DNA of 64,000 nt from Epiperipatus broadwayi (Eukaryota; Onychophora; Udeonychophora; Euonychophora; Peripatidae): positions 3,976,572 to 4,040,571 of the forward strand of contig JAQFVV010006238.1 in assembly GCA_028023455.1 (NCBI GenBank), written 5' to 3'. Position 1 is the stretch's first letter, and each line of letters opens with the position of its first letter. Shown piece by piece: positions 23,461-36,200 of the stretch. The notes below the pieces were generated by a model. That model was given only the letters and a program-made list of their open reading frames with translations. It had not been told where the DNA came from and did not search any database. The position numbers and the translations under genes are program-made.

Positions 23461-24170
23461 AAAAATCTATTAAAGTTTGGATATCAAATTAACATTAATT
23501 ACAGTTCCAAATTTGCTTTTTTCAATTTTAAATGTAATTTGGACAACTCATTCTCTCATAAATAAAATATCCATTATAAAATAATGTGTTATTGTGGCTC
23601 AAGAGGTTATACGATATTCATGTACTACAAGGAATGCTCTGTGCTTTAATACAAGCATTTTAAACTCTTATCTCTTACTACTACTACCATGCTAAACTCC
23701 ATAAAGCATTGCCAATAAATTTGGCATTTATTTAATTCATTGATAGGTGCTGTTTGACTGTCATTATTCTGCAATTTGTTTTTTTTATTTATATTTTATA
23801 ATTCTGATACATGTTTTATTTTATGGTTTTTTTCTTATTTTTTCCCATCATTTCATTTAAAATACTTCATCAATTTTTTTCAATTAAATCTTACAATTTT
23901 TTTTTTTATCTCTATCAACTTTTTTATGTCTTTATACAAATACATTATCAATTTTTTTTTTTTTTTTACATTTCAATCCCTGTTTTCTTCTGCCTTTAAG
24001 ATTCCTTAATACTATCACTTTTTTATCACATATTTTTATAACATTTTTTATACAATTCATACAAGGTTGTTACATATTGCACAATCAACAATTGTTTATC
24101 TCTCCTACCATGAGCAAACATTCTGATTCTGAATTTTTTATAATTATGTGCTTTTATTATCATCACACAA
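23461..24170. other. Pyrimidine-rich spacer
   Basis: The plus strand is strongly T-rich from 23765 to 24060 with several T-runs. No gene; overlapping Phe-rich frames are compositional. Confidence 0.5.
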
Positions 24171-24171
24171 T

Positions 24172-24460
24172 TATCATCATCATCATCATCATCATCATTA
24201 TAATTACTATTGACCCACTGCAGGATGAATGTATTTCCAAGTTTAACCCAATTTTTCCAATCTCTACTCCCTCTTTTCCATATCACACCAACAAACTTCC
24301 TTATTTCACTCATATATGATCTCTCTCTAGGTCTTTTATCATCTTGTGGAATCTATTTAAACATTTAAATTACTCATGTATTTTCACTCTTCTAGAAATA
24401 TATCAAGACCAGTTCTCTATTTAAGTCTTTTAACTCTTTAAATAATATCAGTATATAAAA
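24172..24460 (-). pseudogene. 5'-truncated RTE LINE fragment
   Basis: Minus strand: the CAT/TGA repeat tail followed by sequence matching roughly the last 95 residues of the intact RTE ORF ('WIKLG.TFILQW' near 24215-24250), with frameshifts further in. Confidence 0.8.
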
Positions 24461-26887
24461 TATTAATTGCATCTATATGCTAGATTGAATGTAGTGCCAT
24501 TATAAAATTTTAGATAAGGATATTTGTGCAATTCAAATCATTTTTCATATTTCTTCTGTTTCCATACTTATTTACATTGCAAATTCTTTTATAATTCTTG
24601 ATGTTTTAAAAAAGAATATTATTTTTCTTAAATAGTAAGATAGTTTAAAAAAGAAAACTATTGCAAATTTTATCCGTCTAATAACAGTAATTAAAAAAAA
24701 AGATAACGTGCATCACAGGTTAGTAATGACACGATGAACTATTTTTGAAAAGAAAACTGTAGATGATATTTTAAATTCATATTTTTATAATAAACCATTA
24801 AATGTTTTTGAGGTTATGTTTATTATTATTATTTTACAAATACCAAATAACCATCACCATATATATATGTATATTAATATAATAAAATGGATCCATTTTT
24901 GCATCACATAGCAATGTGATTTGAAATCCACATTGTGTAAGACCAGTGTAGGAAAACATAACTGCTTATATCCTGAGAAGAACAAAATGTAGAAACTTAT
25001 AATTGATAGATCATATTTCAAAAAGTGATTATTTATTTTAATATGTTTATATTCCTTATTTTGAAGAAATAATGAATCCTGTAGCATTAAATAATATTTG
25101 TAACAGAACAAAAATAAATGTATTTTTTATTCTGCACTGCTTCTGCACCCCTTCACTTTTCTTATGTCAGCACCCTCATGCCTTGCTTATTATCTTTCTC
25201 TGGCAGTGATCACTATGCTAAATTACAAACGACTTTAAATTAATAGGTTGAGCATAAAACGTCATGCGATGTTTGAGTAACATAAGTGACAGGATGAGCC
25301 TTGATCCAAAGGCTATTATCTTTTTCATCTATCATTTTAGCCACTTTGCTAAATTTCACAGAACAATTTATTGCCACTACTTATGCTTTTTGTTTGTCTA
25401 AAATTGTATTCAATAGTTTTTCATCAAGCACAGAACAGCTCTATGTTTTGTTCCACTAAATGTACCAACTTCATAGCACATGATATACATTTGTTCCTCC
25501 GTAACGTTCTATGTTAATATTTAAAAACAACGTTGATTAGAGATTTAAAATGTTTAAAATGAAGAGTATATTGAAATAGGACAGACATCAACAAACAGAA
25601 ATCTCTGGTTCTCATACTTTTCAGGATTTGCACATTTTTCAGCTTTAAATAATAGATCTTTTACTCCTTTATTGCAAATCGAAACTCGCTGAAAATCTAG
25701 ATAAAAAATATTTTTACTATTTATAATTTTATTTATATATATATACTTTTTAAAGGGGGCTATGCATAATATTTTAAATCGTTGTTGGCTTATAAATGGC
25801 TAAATTTATTCATGGAGTTTATGAGGAGAACAAATGTTATTATAAGTTTAATTTAGAATAATAAAAATTTAACAATGAGGAATTCATGAAAAAATCACAT
25901 CGATGTTGTGTGTGACAATTGTTTTTTTTTCATTATTAAGTTTTTTCTGTTTGAAGGTATTTTTTACTGCAATTTTTAAATATTTTGAATTAATAGGTCT
26001 GAAACATCTTTTATAAAATTGCCAATGAGAAAAACAGGATTCTGCTAGGTAAAGGTTGAACATGCAACAATTAATGGTTTTTTAAATTAATTATATCTAC
26101 TTTTTATATTAAGGGATGGTAAGGAAATGTTTTTCTGCTTCCACCCAAACCATCTATCTAAAAGCAATTCATGAATTTAAATTAAATACTGATATTAAAA
26201 TGGCATCGACAATAGATTCATTCATAATGTTCATTGAAGCTTAATGTTTGAAAGAAAAAAAAATTTTTTTCATTTCATTTTATCTTTATATTAGTAAGTA
26301 GTACAACAACTCATAACAGTTAAAGATTGCCATTTCTTACTTTTTTTTGGTTTTTAGACATTTTCATATTTATTTCAGAGTCATACCTAGAATTTATATT
26401 TCAAAGTTCATATCTAGAGGTTGAGATTAATTAAACCATTATAAAGTAGAATATAGATATTATATAATGTAAAGTAAAAGAGAGTGGAATTTTTTTTATT
26501 ATAAATGACCAAAATCAGTTTGAAGTAATTGGTCCAAAAATATGAGAGATTAGATTGCCATAATGTCTGTATAAGTATGACTCCAATATCACACCCACCA
26601 AAGACTTTGAACATCCCATCGTTGGTTTTTCAATGAAATGAATGGTTGAATTGTTGGAAGTGTGCGATGTGTGGGGGATTATGATCTGGTCTGACTGATG
26701 AGTGCTGGATGTGCATGAAATGCATATATTGGGGACTTTATTTTATACATGTGTGCAGTCATGTATATTGGTTGTTTGAGATGGAATGAAGAATTAATAT
26801 AGACTGAAAATCCTAAATTTAAAGTCCTCTATTTATTATAGTAAACATTCAATATACTGAATGAATAGGTTAATAATTGAGCAGTTT
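24461..26887. other. No firm feature; one coding-like relic
   Basis: AT-rich spacer. Around 25235-25445 the minus strand gives a short stretch that reads like decayed protein ('KFSKVAKMIDEKDNSLWIKA'), followed by a GC-balanced patch at 25130-25215. I cannot name it; probably an old pseudogene or transposon relic. Confidence 0.35.
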
Positions 26888-27000
26888 ATTGCTTGAGGAT
26901 TCATAAGTAATTCAAGCATCAGAAATGATAGAGATAAACCTGAATGTTGGACTTGAGTTTTAGTCTTCTTCTCTGTTATTGCACCAAACCAGATAGGGTA
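26888..27000 (-). mobile_element. SINE relic (AGCAATAA-tail family)
   Basis: Minus strand starts CCCTATCTGGTTTGGTGCAA and ends CTCAAGCAATAAA, in parallel with the 23333 copy; internal boxes are eroded. Confidence 0.55.
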
Positions 27001-27748
27001 CTTTTTAAAGTATTATTAAGTTAATAAAAGTTTTTGAATAATAGTTAACAGTATTCTATTTCTTTTTTTTGTAAATTATCATATATTATTCTGTTTTTTG
27101 TTTATATTTGGAATTCTGCCATTTTTTTGATATTATGAGCAACAATCTGTGTTAGCAGAATATGAAGATGAGTTGATAAAGTTGATAAGAGTTTTTCCAC
27201 AAATTTAGTATTTACAAAATGTAAAAGGCCTAGAATCAATTTCTTTACTATTACTGCTACTGGTCAAGTCAGAAAACATTAAGTGAATAGTACAATCACA
27301 TGAACTCCATAAAAGAAAAATATTGAGGAGTTATATAACAAATAATATAGAAAACAAAAATGATAAAGCTATAAAATGAAATAAAAATGACAATGCAAAC
27401 AATGACCTAAGCACTATTTAAAGACCAAATAACTAATTTAATTGATTGATTTAATGTACAATTCCACAGCACTATTAGCCAATTGCACAGAAAATGCATA
27501 AATAGTAGAAAGAGTAAATGGAAGGAAACAACTCTCGTGGCTATGAATAGTTAACATTCTGTATGTTTAGCAAGGATCCAGAATAGAAAGGATTATATAT
27601 TTTAAGCATTTGATGTTTATAAGCTTATCTTTTCCAACAAGGGTAGAAATTCAAAATGAACTTAATATTCAAGCCAGAAGAAATATGGCATTAATAATTT
27701 ATTAAATTAATAATAAGCTATACAAAGATGTAGATGGAATCTTAATCT

Positions 27749-27995
27749 TAAACAATGCAAAACTCTCCCTACAGTAGTGCCACCCTGTGCCAACCAGAGT
27801 AATCAATGGATGCCAGAAGGATATTGGATGAGTAGGCACTAGATAGGGATTTTATGCACAAGCCTTCTGTCATCCATTGATTACTCTGGTTGGCACAGGG
27901 TGGCACTACTGTATGGAGAGTTTTGTCTTGTTTAATAACAATTATGTGCTAATATAAGAGATAGTGATCATGTGATATTATTAATAATCTTGTTT
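27749..27995 (-). mobile_element. Foldback repeat family, copy 1 (short form)
   Basis: Two arms of about 75 bp (27751-27825 and 27865-27932) are near-perfect inverted repeats containing ACTCTCC and CAGTAGTGCCAC, around a short centre. An extra arm on the right (to about 27995, TGATCATGTGATATTATTA) matches the 5' arm of the other copies, so the element reads on the minus strand. A TAATCTT repeat at both ends may be an eroded target duplication. No ORF. Confidence 0.8.
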
Positions 27996-28115
27996 TAATA
28001 GTCAAGCAGTAGCTAACAACTGTAAATCCTTGTTAAACATATAGTGTTAATTTTTCATAGTCTGAGAGAAAATGTTTTTCTCTCTTTAATTACTTATATG
28101 ACCTCATTGTAAAAA
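27996..28115. other. Short spacer between two insertions
   Basis: No feature recognised. Confidence 0.4.
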
Positions 28116-28362
28116 TTAAAAGACTGAAGTGGAGTTGGGCTGGACATATTGCTAGAAGAGATGATAATAGATGGACAATCGAAATCTTAAACTGGATTTC
28201 AAGACATTGTAAAAGACCCAGAAACAGACAACATGTGAGATGGATGGATGAAATAAGAAAGTGTGCAGGGGTAATATGGAGAAGAGAAGCTAAAGATCAG
28301 AAATGGATTGAACTTGGGGAGACCATCCTGCAGTGGATTGATAATGTTTGATGATGATGATA
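28116..28362 (+). pseudogene. 5'-truncated RTE LINE fragment, still open
   Basis: An open frame of 78 codons (28116-28351) matches the last 78 residues of the intact RTE protein from 'IKRLKWSWAGHIARR' to the stop, and ends in the TGATGATGAT tail. Few substitutions and no frameshift, so this is a relatively young truncated copy. It lacks endonuclease and RT and is not functional. Confidence 0.9.
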
Positions 28363-28559
28363 CCTATTTCATATTTATAAATAGTGTGAATAGTATACAA
28401 TACAAAGCCACTCATAAACACACAAAAAACATTAATGTAGATACTGTGAAGAAAAAATGAAATGATATATCAAACAATAAGCATTTTCTAGCAATGATAG
28501 TAGTACATTTTTTGTCATCCAAACTGAAATGATTAATCCTTTAACTTGTGGACATTTTT

Positions 28560-29010
28560 TCCTCCTAGTGAAAAGTAATATCAGTAATCATTCAACATCC
28601 GATTTTAGTATTAAAATATTATTCTGTATTAGAATTCAATAAATTAAAATTGATTTGTTAGAAAGATAAGTTTATAAACAAAAAAACATTCTAAAATGTC
28701 ACATTTGAATTTTGCTAATATAGAAAAAAATGAAGTGAAATATGTAATAAGAATTACTACTTTTTTCTTATTGGATGATTCCAGAAGAGTCATTAACAAA
28801 AATAAATTAATGAAATCTTTGTTGATTGCATTTTATTTCTAAAACCTGAATGAATTACTGTTAAGTCATTATAAATCTATGAAATTTTGTTCTAAAATTG
28901 TATTTATAATTATTAAAATATTAGAAAAATGTATACTATAGTGTTTAGTAATAGTTTCATTTTTATTTTTACAATGAATTTCTTAACTTTTATTTTTAAA
29001 AATAAAACAT
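28560..29010 (+). repeat. Dispersed repeat, copy A (unclassified)
   Basis: About 430 bp similar in order to 58340-58790, with TTAGAATTCAATAAATT near the start and TTTTTAAAAATAAAACATA near the end. A third partial copy lies at 52795-52960. No ORF and no terminal repeats seen. Confidence 0.65.
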
Positions 29011-30017
29011 AAATTTAAATTTATTCAAAAAATATTTACTTTTTAATATTTATCATATAAGTATTTTGCAGAAATAATCATAAATATTTAAATAAACTAT
29101 GACTAATATACATTTTTTAACAGTTTCTTAGGACAATGAAAAGATGGTCCATATAGTCTTGTAAATGCCCTCAAAACATGAAAACAAAGAATCTACCAAT
29201 CACTGACATTGTAGTGTGATTTTTGGTTCATTTGAAATATTATCTTTATAATACTGACATCTTCAGTTTTTTTTAAACTAATAAATTGATATATATATAT
29301 ATGTTATAATTTCTTTGTTAAATGAATAGAAAAGGGGGGTAATAATGCTACAGCTAGTTGCAGGAATGTGACAGAAAGTCAAACATTTATCAGCATTATA
29401 CCAACTGAAGGATGTTGTTTGGACTAGTGAGAGATTTAATTAACATTGTGCAAAAAATTTTATTACAAGGGACTGATTTGGATCAAAAGAAAAAAAAGAG
29501 CTCCCAAAACAGATTTTAAAATAAAAACAACTGAATTTATTACCTTTAAATGCAGAATTGAATTAAATATTTATCATATTTTGGTTCATTTTTTTTGCTA
29601 ATAATGACTCTGTAAAAGCAATCCCTTCTCACAGAAAAAAAATAGTATGTTGTTTTTTATGGTCTTTAAAGTTGATCTATTAATGACTGGAATTTAATAA
29701 TATTCTATTTGGAATGATAATTCTAAATAGTAGATGTATATTCAGTGGTTGGCAGAAATAAGATGTAAATAATTTGTACTTTAACTTTGATCATTCAATA
29801 ATATGTCATATCTAAAAATCATTGCCGTAACATTGAAAATTAACTGTGGAATTAATAATTACAAGAAAAGACCAAGTATTGTAAAGAGAAAATCCAGATC
29901 TTTTAGAAAAATATTTGCAATTATTTATATAATTATCACTAAGATACCAAGATATTTAGAGTTATTAGATTGCTATTGTATATTTGTCCATATTGTTTAT
30001 TATCATGAAAATAATCA
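29011..30017. other. No recognisable feature
   Basis: AT-rich spacer; the 80-codon frame at 29803-30045 has no motif. Confidence 0.45.
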
Positions 30018-30105
30018 AATGATATTATTGGTTAAAAGTTCTTAAGAAGTTCAAATTCTGGAAGTGTCAGTCATTTTACCACTGCAACAAACCTAACAGA
30101 GATAT
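30018..30105 (-). mobile_element. SINE relic (AGCAATAA-tail family)
   Basis: Minus strand: GTTAGGTTTGTTGCAGTGG (A-box-like), CCAGAATTTGAACTTC (B-box-like), then an eroded tail. Weaker than the 23333 copy. Confidence 0.4.
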
Positions 30106-32105
30106 TTTATTGACATTACATCATCTTATAAAATGATTATTAATTTGCAGAGAAATATGATCTTTAACATTCATTATTCTTTTGAAAAATCTTGCAACCA
30201 TCAACATACTATGGTAATAATAATGTTGGCTTAAAGATGATCTCTAAAATAATGTATATTAATATTAAATAGGTTTATCTTTCTTATTGCATTGCCAAAT
30301 CCATTTAATATATTAATATCATCCATGTTCTTTATTACTTTTTACAATGCTTTTTACAACCCACTATTTATGGTTTTGATTGCCTCAGCAATCTTCTTCA
30401 GAACTATAACAAACACAATTCAAATACATGAATACAAATATACATAAACATATATATATATATATATATAAAGAACATAAATGATATTAATATAATATTA
30501 AATAGTATAGGAGCCACATAACCACATAAAAATGATTTCCTACTTTTAATAAATCCAAATAAATTATTTTAAAGTTTTTACAGAGAACTAATCTGGAAAG
30601 TTTTTGAAAAAAAAAATCATGTACCTGTATAGCTCAGATAGATCAAAGTAAATAACGTCAAATGTCTGCTTGCCTTTTATGACATAAGGATATGAACAAA
30701 AACAGTAAAAATATTGGTTTTTTGAGTTGACCTATTTGCAAAATCCTTGGTGATCAAGAGCTAAATAGGGATTTAATCTTCAGCAATTGTATTTTACATA
30801 TATTTTTCAAAAATTTTCGTCATAATATGTAGTTATTTCTTTTTCTATTCTTCCGTTTCTTTTAAATTTATAATATTATTAATAATAATACTTAAAACAG
30901 AAGAAAACGGAAAATACCTTTTTCTTTTTCGTTTTTTATGTTGTACTAATCCTTCGAAATCAAATAAAATGTTATAAAAACATATTTATAAACAACAAAA
31001 CATAACACTTATATTAATTATATAAAAAGCCTTTTTCGGCAAATTTATTTTTTGCCCTTTTCAAACATGTCTTCCAAAAATACTACGACTACATATACAT
31101 AGCGACATCTATGTTAATACATGATAAGTAAAAATAAAAATAAAAGACAAAAGAATAAACGAAATATACAACTAGTATAAACAATTCATATAGGACAGCT
31201 GAAACTGAATTGGACAGCCTATATTATCATATAACTTATACAACTCTACTATAATTTAAATCTTCATTTCGTAAAATGCATTCCAAACAATCATCCACAT
31301 CAGTTATCTATCCATTCTTTTTTCATCAACCATTTATTATTCATTCCAATAGACGTCTTATATATATTCATACAATTAGTTTTATTATACATAATATAAT
31401 TTGTTTCATATAATCTGCGTCTATTAACATCTTTTATATAATTTAAAGCCCTTATACTATCAGTACAATTAATTTTTTATTATTAATATAAGTAAATAAA
31501 TGAAATAACTTTTCTTTATACATTTTTTTAACTGGTAAATGTCAATAGTTTCAACTATCCAGCAATCTTCATCCGAGTTATAATATATATATTCATATAT
31601 ATGAATACAAATATAAATAATAAAATAATATTAATTTTAGATCTGTAATATATATATATATATGACTATTGATACAAATATAAATAACAATTGTACACCA
31701 TTAATTTTTATACATATTTTTTTATATGTATTAATTATAAATGAAGTATAGAACTTGTTTTATTATTTATATTTATAGTCATATATATATTATGATATAT
31801 TTTTAATAGATGCTTAGATGGAAATGATAGTATGTGGAGTTTATTCATTTATGATTATTTACTTTCACTTTTAGTCTGGGACAGTTAACCTTGATTGGCT
31901 ACTATTGTGGGTAAAGAGTTTTCTAATTAAATAATTATTAATGGATAACTCCACACACTAATATTTATATATATATTGAAATAGTTTTAAATACATGGAC
32001 ATTTTTGTTATTTTTATTTTAAAAAAATCAGTCAGATATTGAGATACAGTGCCCAATAAAAATTGTATACTGTATATTTTTTATATTCAAAATGGGATTT
32101 TTTTT
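30106..32105. other. AT-rich spacer with two foldback segments
   Basis: 30310-30335 and 30468-30495 form an inverted repeat (arm centred on GATATTAATAT) around a GATTGC...GCAATC mini-hairpin. 31827-31962 has about 35-bp imperfect terminal inverted repeats (left arm TAGTATGTGGAGTTTA), MITE-like. A minus-strand open stretch at 31300-31470 reads like decayed protein of unknown origin ('DSIRALNYIKDVNRRRLYE'). No gene can be named. Confidence 0.45.
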
Positions 32106-32204
32106 GTCAAACGTTGGTGGTGTAGTGGTTAGCATAGCTGCCATCCAAGCAGCTGGCCCAGGTTCGCTTCTTGGTCAACGCATTTGACATATGAAAAAAA
32201 AAAA
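32106..32204 (+). mobile_element. tRNA-Gly(TCC)-like SINE
   Basis: 32111-32182 (72 nt) follows a tRNA-Gly: A box TGGTGTAGTGG, anticodon arm GCTGCCATCCAAGCAGC with anticodon TCC, B box GGTTCGCTTC, and an acceptor 3' strand AACGCA pairing with the 5' end. Position 33 is A where tRNAs need T, so it is probably not a working tRNA. It starts with GTCAAACG and ends TTTGACATATGAAAA, as the SINEs at 12540 and 17535 do. It is the most tRNA-like member and points to tRNA-Gly as the source of the head. Confidence 0.85.
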
Positions 32205-32439
32205 AACGGAGTTTTTCTAAAATAACAGAAATATCCACATATTTTAATTATTTCAGTAGTTACATCTGTTAAAAAATTATTAAAATATATGAAAGACTTC
32301 TAGATAGTTAAAAGCATTTAGATTTTTCAATTAAAAGAATATAAAAGAACATGCCAGAAATGTCATTTTTTAAAAAACCATTTTTATGAATTCAAATAAT
32401 CTTAGTACATTTGAGAATTTCAAGCAAAATATATCAATA

Positions 32440-33136
32440 AACAATGAGGATTGCCAATCCCTCAACAAGCTTTATAATAAATGCTTACCCAGAGAAAGCA
32501 TTTAAAATATCTCTGTCAAGAACCAACCCCAAACCCCTGACCATGGTTTTGTGCTTTGGCACTCCTCCTCAGAGAGGTGCCAGGGTAGGTTCAGACACTA
32601 GATCTAAAAATACCAATCCAAAGCCAGCATTTATCTAAAAGTTATCTATTGAGTGGGAAATCTGAAATTTTCAGACACCTACGTTTCTTCAAACCCAACT
32701 ATCCAACTCAAATAGCTATATGGGGCTGATAGATCTTCAGCCATACCACTTATTAGTAGTCTTAGCAATATAACATCACATAAGACTTAAGGCAAATACT
32801 GTAAATAGTCAAAATAAGACTACTAATATGTGGTATGGCTGAAGATCTATCAGCTCCATATAACTATTTGAGTTGGATAGCTGGGTTTGAAGACATGTAG
32901 GTGTCTGAAAATTTCAGATTTTCCACTCAATAGATAATTTTTAGATAAAAACTGGCTTTGGGTTGGTATTTTTAGATCTAGTGTCTGAACCTAGCCTGGC
33001 ACCTCTCTGAGGAGTGCCAAAGCACGAAACCATGGTCAGGGATTTGGGGTGGGTTCTTGACAGAGATATTTTAAATGCTTTCTCTGGCTAAGCATTTATT
33101 ATAAAGCTTATTGAGGAATTGGCAATCCTCATTGTT
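32440..33136. repeat. Long near-perfect inverted repeat (0.7-kb hairpin)
   Basis: Arms 32440-32765 and 32815-33136 are reverse complements at most positions, around a loop of about 50 bp. The outermost bases AACAATGAGGATTGCC match exactly; inner parts (CAGCCATACCAC, GATCTATCAG) also match. The arms are GC-balanced, unlike the flanks. No transposase, no target duplication. RNA from either strand would form a dsRNA of over 300 bp. The 64-codon frame within the left arm has no known motif. Confidence 0.9.
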
Positions 33137-34044
33137 ATAACTTACAAGCTTAAAAGAATAGGGTCATGTGATCTATGACTCTTATTTTGACTAAAATATA
33201 TCAATGTTTTAAGTATTTAAGTTTATAACATAAAGATCGTTCACAGTATACTTAGCATAAATTTTACAAATAAAAATATTTTATCTAATCCCAAACTAGT
33301 AAACAATTTTTTTTATCGATCTGATAATGTTCACCCCATTAAAGCATTCAAGTAAAATTTTGTGACTGAGTTTACCAAAAAGTACAAAGAATCCTGATTC
33401 CATGTCTTAATTCTTATAATTTGATAAAATATCTGGAAATATCTTCTGCACTAAGTGACAAATTACAGATCATTTGAGTTTTATATGTTTGACTTGAATT
33501 ATTAGAGAGACATTAGCTTTCATATTCCTTATATGATGTAGAAAATCTGTCTTGTGGATGATCTGTGCCAATCTTTTTAGATAATGGGATGTCTATATTA
33601 TAAAGTGTTATAAATTTTAAATAATGTTTACAGGATTACATTTTTCTTTTTATAATTTTTCTTAAGAAAGAAAGAGAACCAGTAGAAAAGATCATAAGGA
33701 GATAAATATTTTTTGGGAATATATGTCACTTTAATTACTTGAGAACTGATATAATGTAATTTAGATTGAGGTTATCATCTATGGAAGAATATGCATGATC
33801 TCAATTAAATTTTCATATTATAATTGTTTCTGACATTATGAGATAGAGATTATCCAACATCTCATATTTTAATACAAAATTTGATTCAAAAGTGATATAA
33901 GTCAATTCACAATATGGCATGAAAAGTGGTCATATTCAAGTTAAGACCAATTTTTTAAAATGTATTCAGTGTCTGTGTTTGAGCATTATAAAGATTATGC
34001 TGTTGAAGACCTAATAGATTATTATTCTTTTCATTTTGGTGGTT
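33137..34044. other. No recognisable feature
   Basis: AT-rich spacer. It may include more of the LINE whose endonuclease remnant lies at 34045, but nothing was recognised. Confidence 0.4.
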
Positions 34045-34330
34045 TTAGGAGAATGTGAATAGAAACAGTAAAATGATATCACTGAGAAATTGTTCAGGGG
34101 GATTAAAGTCACCAGTACTGATGACATTGCTGTTGTATGTAACCACCAAATCCTCAAACAAAGATAAAATATCCAGATCATAAACTGATGTATTTGGATG
34201 AATATAAACATTTCCCAATGTAAATTTCATGTAATGTTTCATAGAAAAATTTCACCAAGTTGTCTGAAGAATGAAATGGTAATGTCTCTTTGAGTTATAT
34301 TTTTGTAATGTCATAATATTATCACCTTCT
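34045..34330 (-). pseudogene. LINE endonuclease remnant (CR1/jockey-like)
   Basis: A 65-codon minus-strand frame (34045-34242) contains 'LGNVYIHPNTSVYDLD' and, 26 residues later, 'ISTGDFNPPE'. These resemble the Y.PP..S and GDFN.P motifs of the APE endonuclease in CR1/jockey-type LINEs; the upstream 'VKFKVEGDNIM' (other frame) fits the strand before them. Downstream RT is absent. It may belong to the same family as 18330-19215. Confidence 0.6.
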
Positions 34331-35198
34331 ACTTTGAATTTCACTAGGTCTATTCAAATGAAATATTTTTATCTATAATCTGGAAAAATATTATTAGTTA
34401 TATGTTAGGGAAATCATCTTTTGGTTATAAAATGTGGACAAGTACTGCGGCCATTACTGCTGATATTCCTCTATTTCTACCATTATTACTTATTTGTACT
34501 GAGGCACTAGTAGTAGTACTACCACTATTACTACTACTAATGATAGTATGATTAATAATAATTTGTGGCAAGCATTAAATGATACATTGTTTAACACATA
34601 ATATTTAAATTATCGGTTATTTAACATAATTTTTTCTCTCTAGAAGTCGTTTAACCATGAAAGAGGGAAATACTTATGATAAAGCCATTGTGGATGATTC
34701 GATTCTATGCACATAATTTATTTACTTGTTGGGGGTATTAACGAATTGTATTGCGTATAAAATAAAGTTTCCACAATATAAAATGATTTAGCATTGTTAT
34801 TAAAACGTAGCGTTGCATTAGATTTCAACTTGAGGGTTGATTTTGGATGTTTTTTTACGTAGTATATGATAATTATCTAACTTAATCATAATATTCACAT
34901 AGTTAAAAAGTTTGCAAACTTTTGCCTTTCACTTATTATTAATTTAGTTTTTTCTTTTTTTACTTTATAAATTTAACTATTTATTTATAAACGTCAGCGA
35001 AAGATGCAATTAAAAAAAGAAAAAAAAAGCAATAATTGTGTAAATAGTGATTTTGAATTGTAATTTTTTTATTTATTATTAAATGTATTTTTTCTTAAAA
35101 ACTACTATTATTTAACTGTCATTTAAAAATATAAATAAAAATCACGAACGTTTTTGAGAAATAATGAAAGATAATCAGTAAATACAATATATATATAA
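34331..35198. other. No gene; short inverted repeat
   Basis: AT-rich spacer. TAGTAGTAGT and ACTACTACTA (34507-34540) form a simple-repeat hairpin. Confidence 0.5.
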
Positions 35199-35420
35199 TG
35201 CAAATGGACATGTTGCTAGAAGAGATGATAAAAAACGGACAATTGAAATTTTAAGTGAGATCCTAAGAGATTGTAAAAGAAATAGAAATAGACCACGTTT
35301 GAGATGGATGCATGATGTAAAGAAGTTTGCTGGTGTGATGTAGAAAAGAGAGAATGTAGGTTAGAGAAACTGGATTAAACTTGGAGAGACTATCTTGCAA
35401 TGAATTTATAATGGTTGCAA
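35199..35420 (+). pseudogene. 5'-truncated RTE LINE fragment
   Basis: Matches the last 70 or so residues of the RTE ORF ('GHVARRDDKKRTIEIL' at the start), with stops and a decayed 3' end. Older than the 28116 copy. Confidence 0.8.
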
Positions 35421-36016
35421 ATGATTTGATTGTGAATTCAAATATAACTTGAGATAAATAATATATTTATTCAGAACAATCGTGGATAAAGTATCAGGTG
35501 TTCCAGATTATATAGAACTATCCTGGATTTAATTTGTTTGTCACACACTGAAAATTGCTCCAGAAATTATCCCATATTGGACATGTAACTTTCTTAATAT
35601 TTTTCAAAGATGTCTATGTTTTGGATCTCAGAAATAAATGCAGCTAGACGTAAAAATGTTGAAAGCAGTATATAAAAATTAAGAGCAATTTTTTCATTTA
35701 AATAATGTGAAGAATTATTTAAAAAAATTCATTCTGTGAAAAAATATGGAAAATAATGTAGTTATTTATTTGATATTTTTTTATATCTGTTTATTTATAT
35801 ATATACAGTATAGTTATATTTGATATTGATATACCTAGTCATTTTTTTTTTTTTTTGCATTGAGATTATTATTTTTTATGTATTTAATTTTTTTTTTTTT
35901 AAATGAAAATAAGTATTTTTATTTGCTTTATTAATTTATTAGAAGTATGTTGTTGTTTTTTTTGGAAATTTTTATATTTAATGAATAAACATATAAAAGT
36001 TATATCCAAAACATTT
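35421..36016. other. No recognisable feature
   Basis: AT-rich with long T-runs (35843-35856, 35891-35900). Confidence 0.5.
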
Positions 36017-36200
36017 TAATGTTGTGTTTTAGTGTAATAGTAAGACTGTCTGATTCTGGAGCATACAATTCTCATGTAGATTCCACTTTTTTTCATTTTC
36101 AATTGCAATGCAACAACTGGGAACTAAACGAGGACTGTATGCTCGAGAGTCAGACAGTCTTACCATTGCACTAAACCATTGCACTAAAGCACAACATCCG
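36017..36200. repeat. Inverted pair of tRNA-like SINE heads
   Basis: Left arm (36017-36080) carries TTTAGTGTAATAGTAAGACT. The right arm (36115-36200) is its reverse complement with an extra duplicated TTTAGTGCAATGG. The arm looks like a tRNA 5' half (A-box-like TAGTGCAATGG). It forms a foldback of about 60-bp arms. Confidence 0.65.

Noticed and set aside
23776-24009. Phe-rich ORFs that look like membrane segments
   Set aside because: The T-rich strand makes Phe/Leu/Ile by composition; two overlapping frames look alike.
30370-30410. Hammerhead on the minus strand (CTGAAGA then GATTGC/GCAATC)
   Set aside because: The second core reads AAAA in place of GAAA, no convincing NUH site or helix I partner. 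A similar fragment at 31555-31590 also fails.
32111-32182. Functional tRNA-Gly gene
   Set aside because: Position 33 is A instead of the near-universal T, and the flanks are those of a SINE family with A tail.
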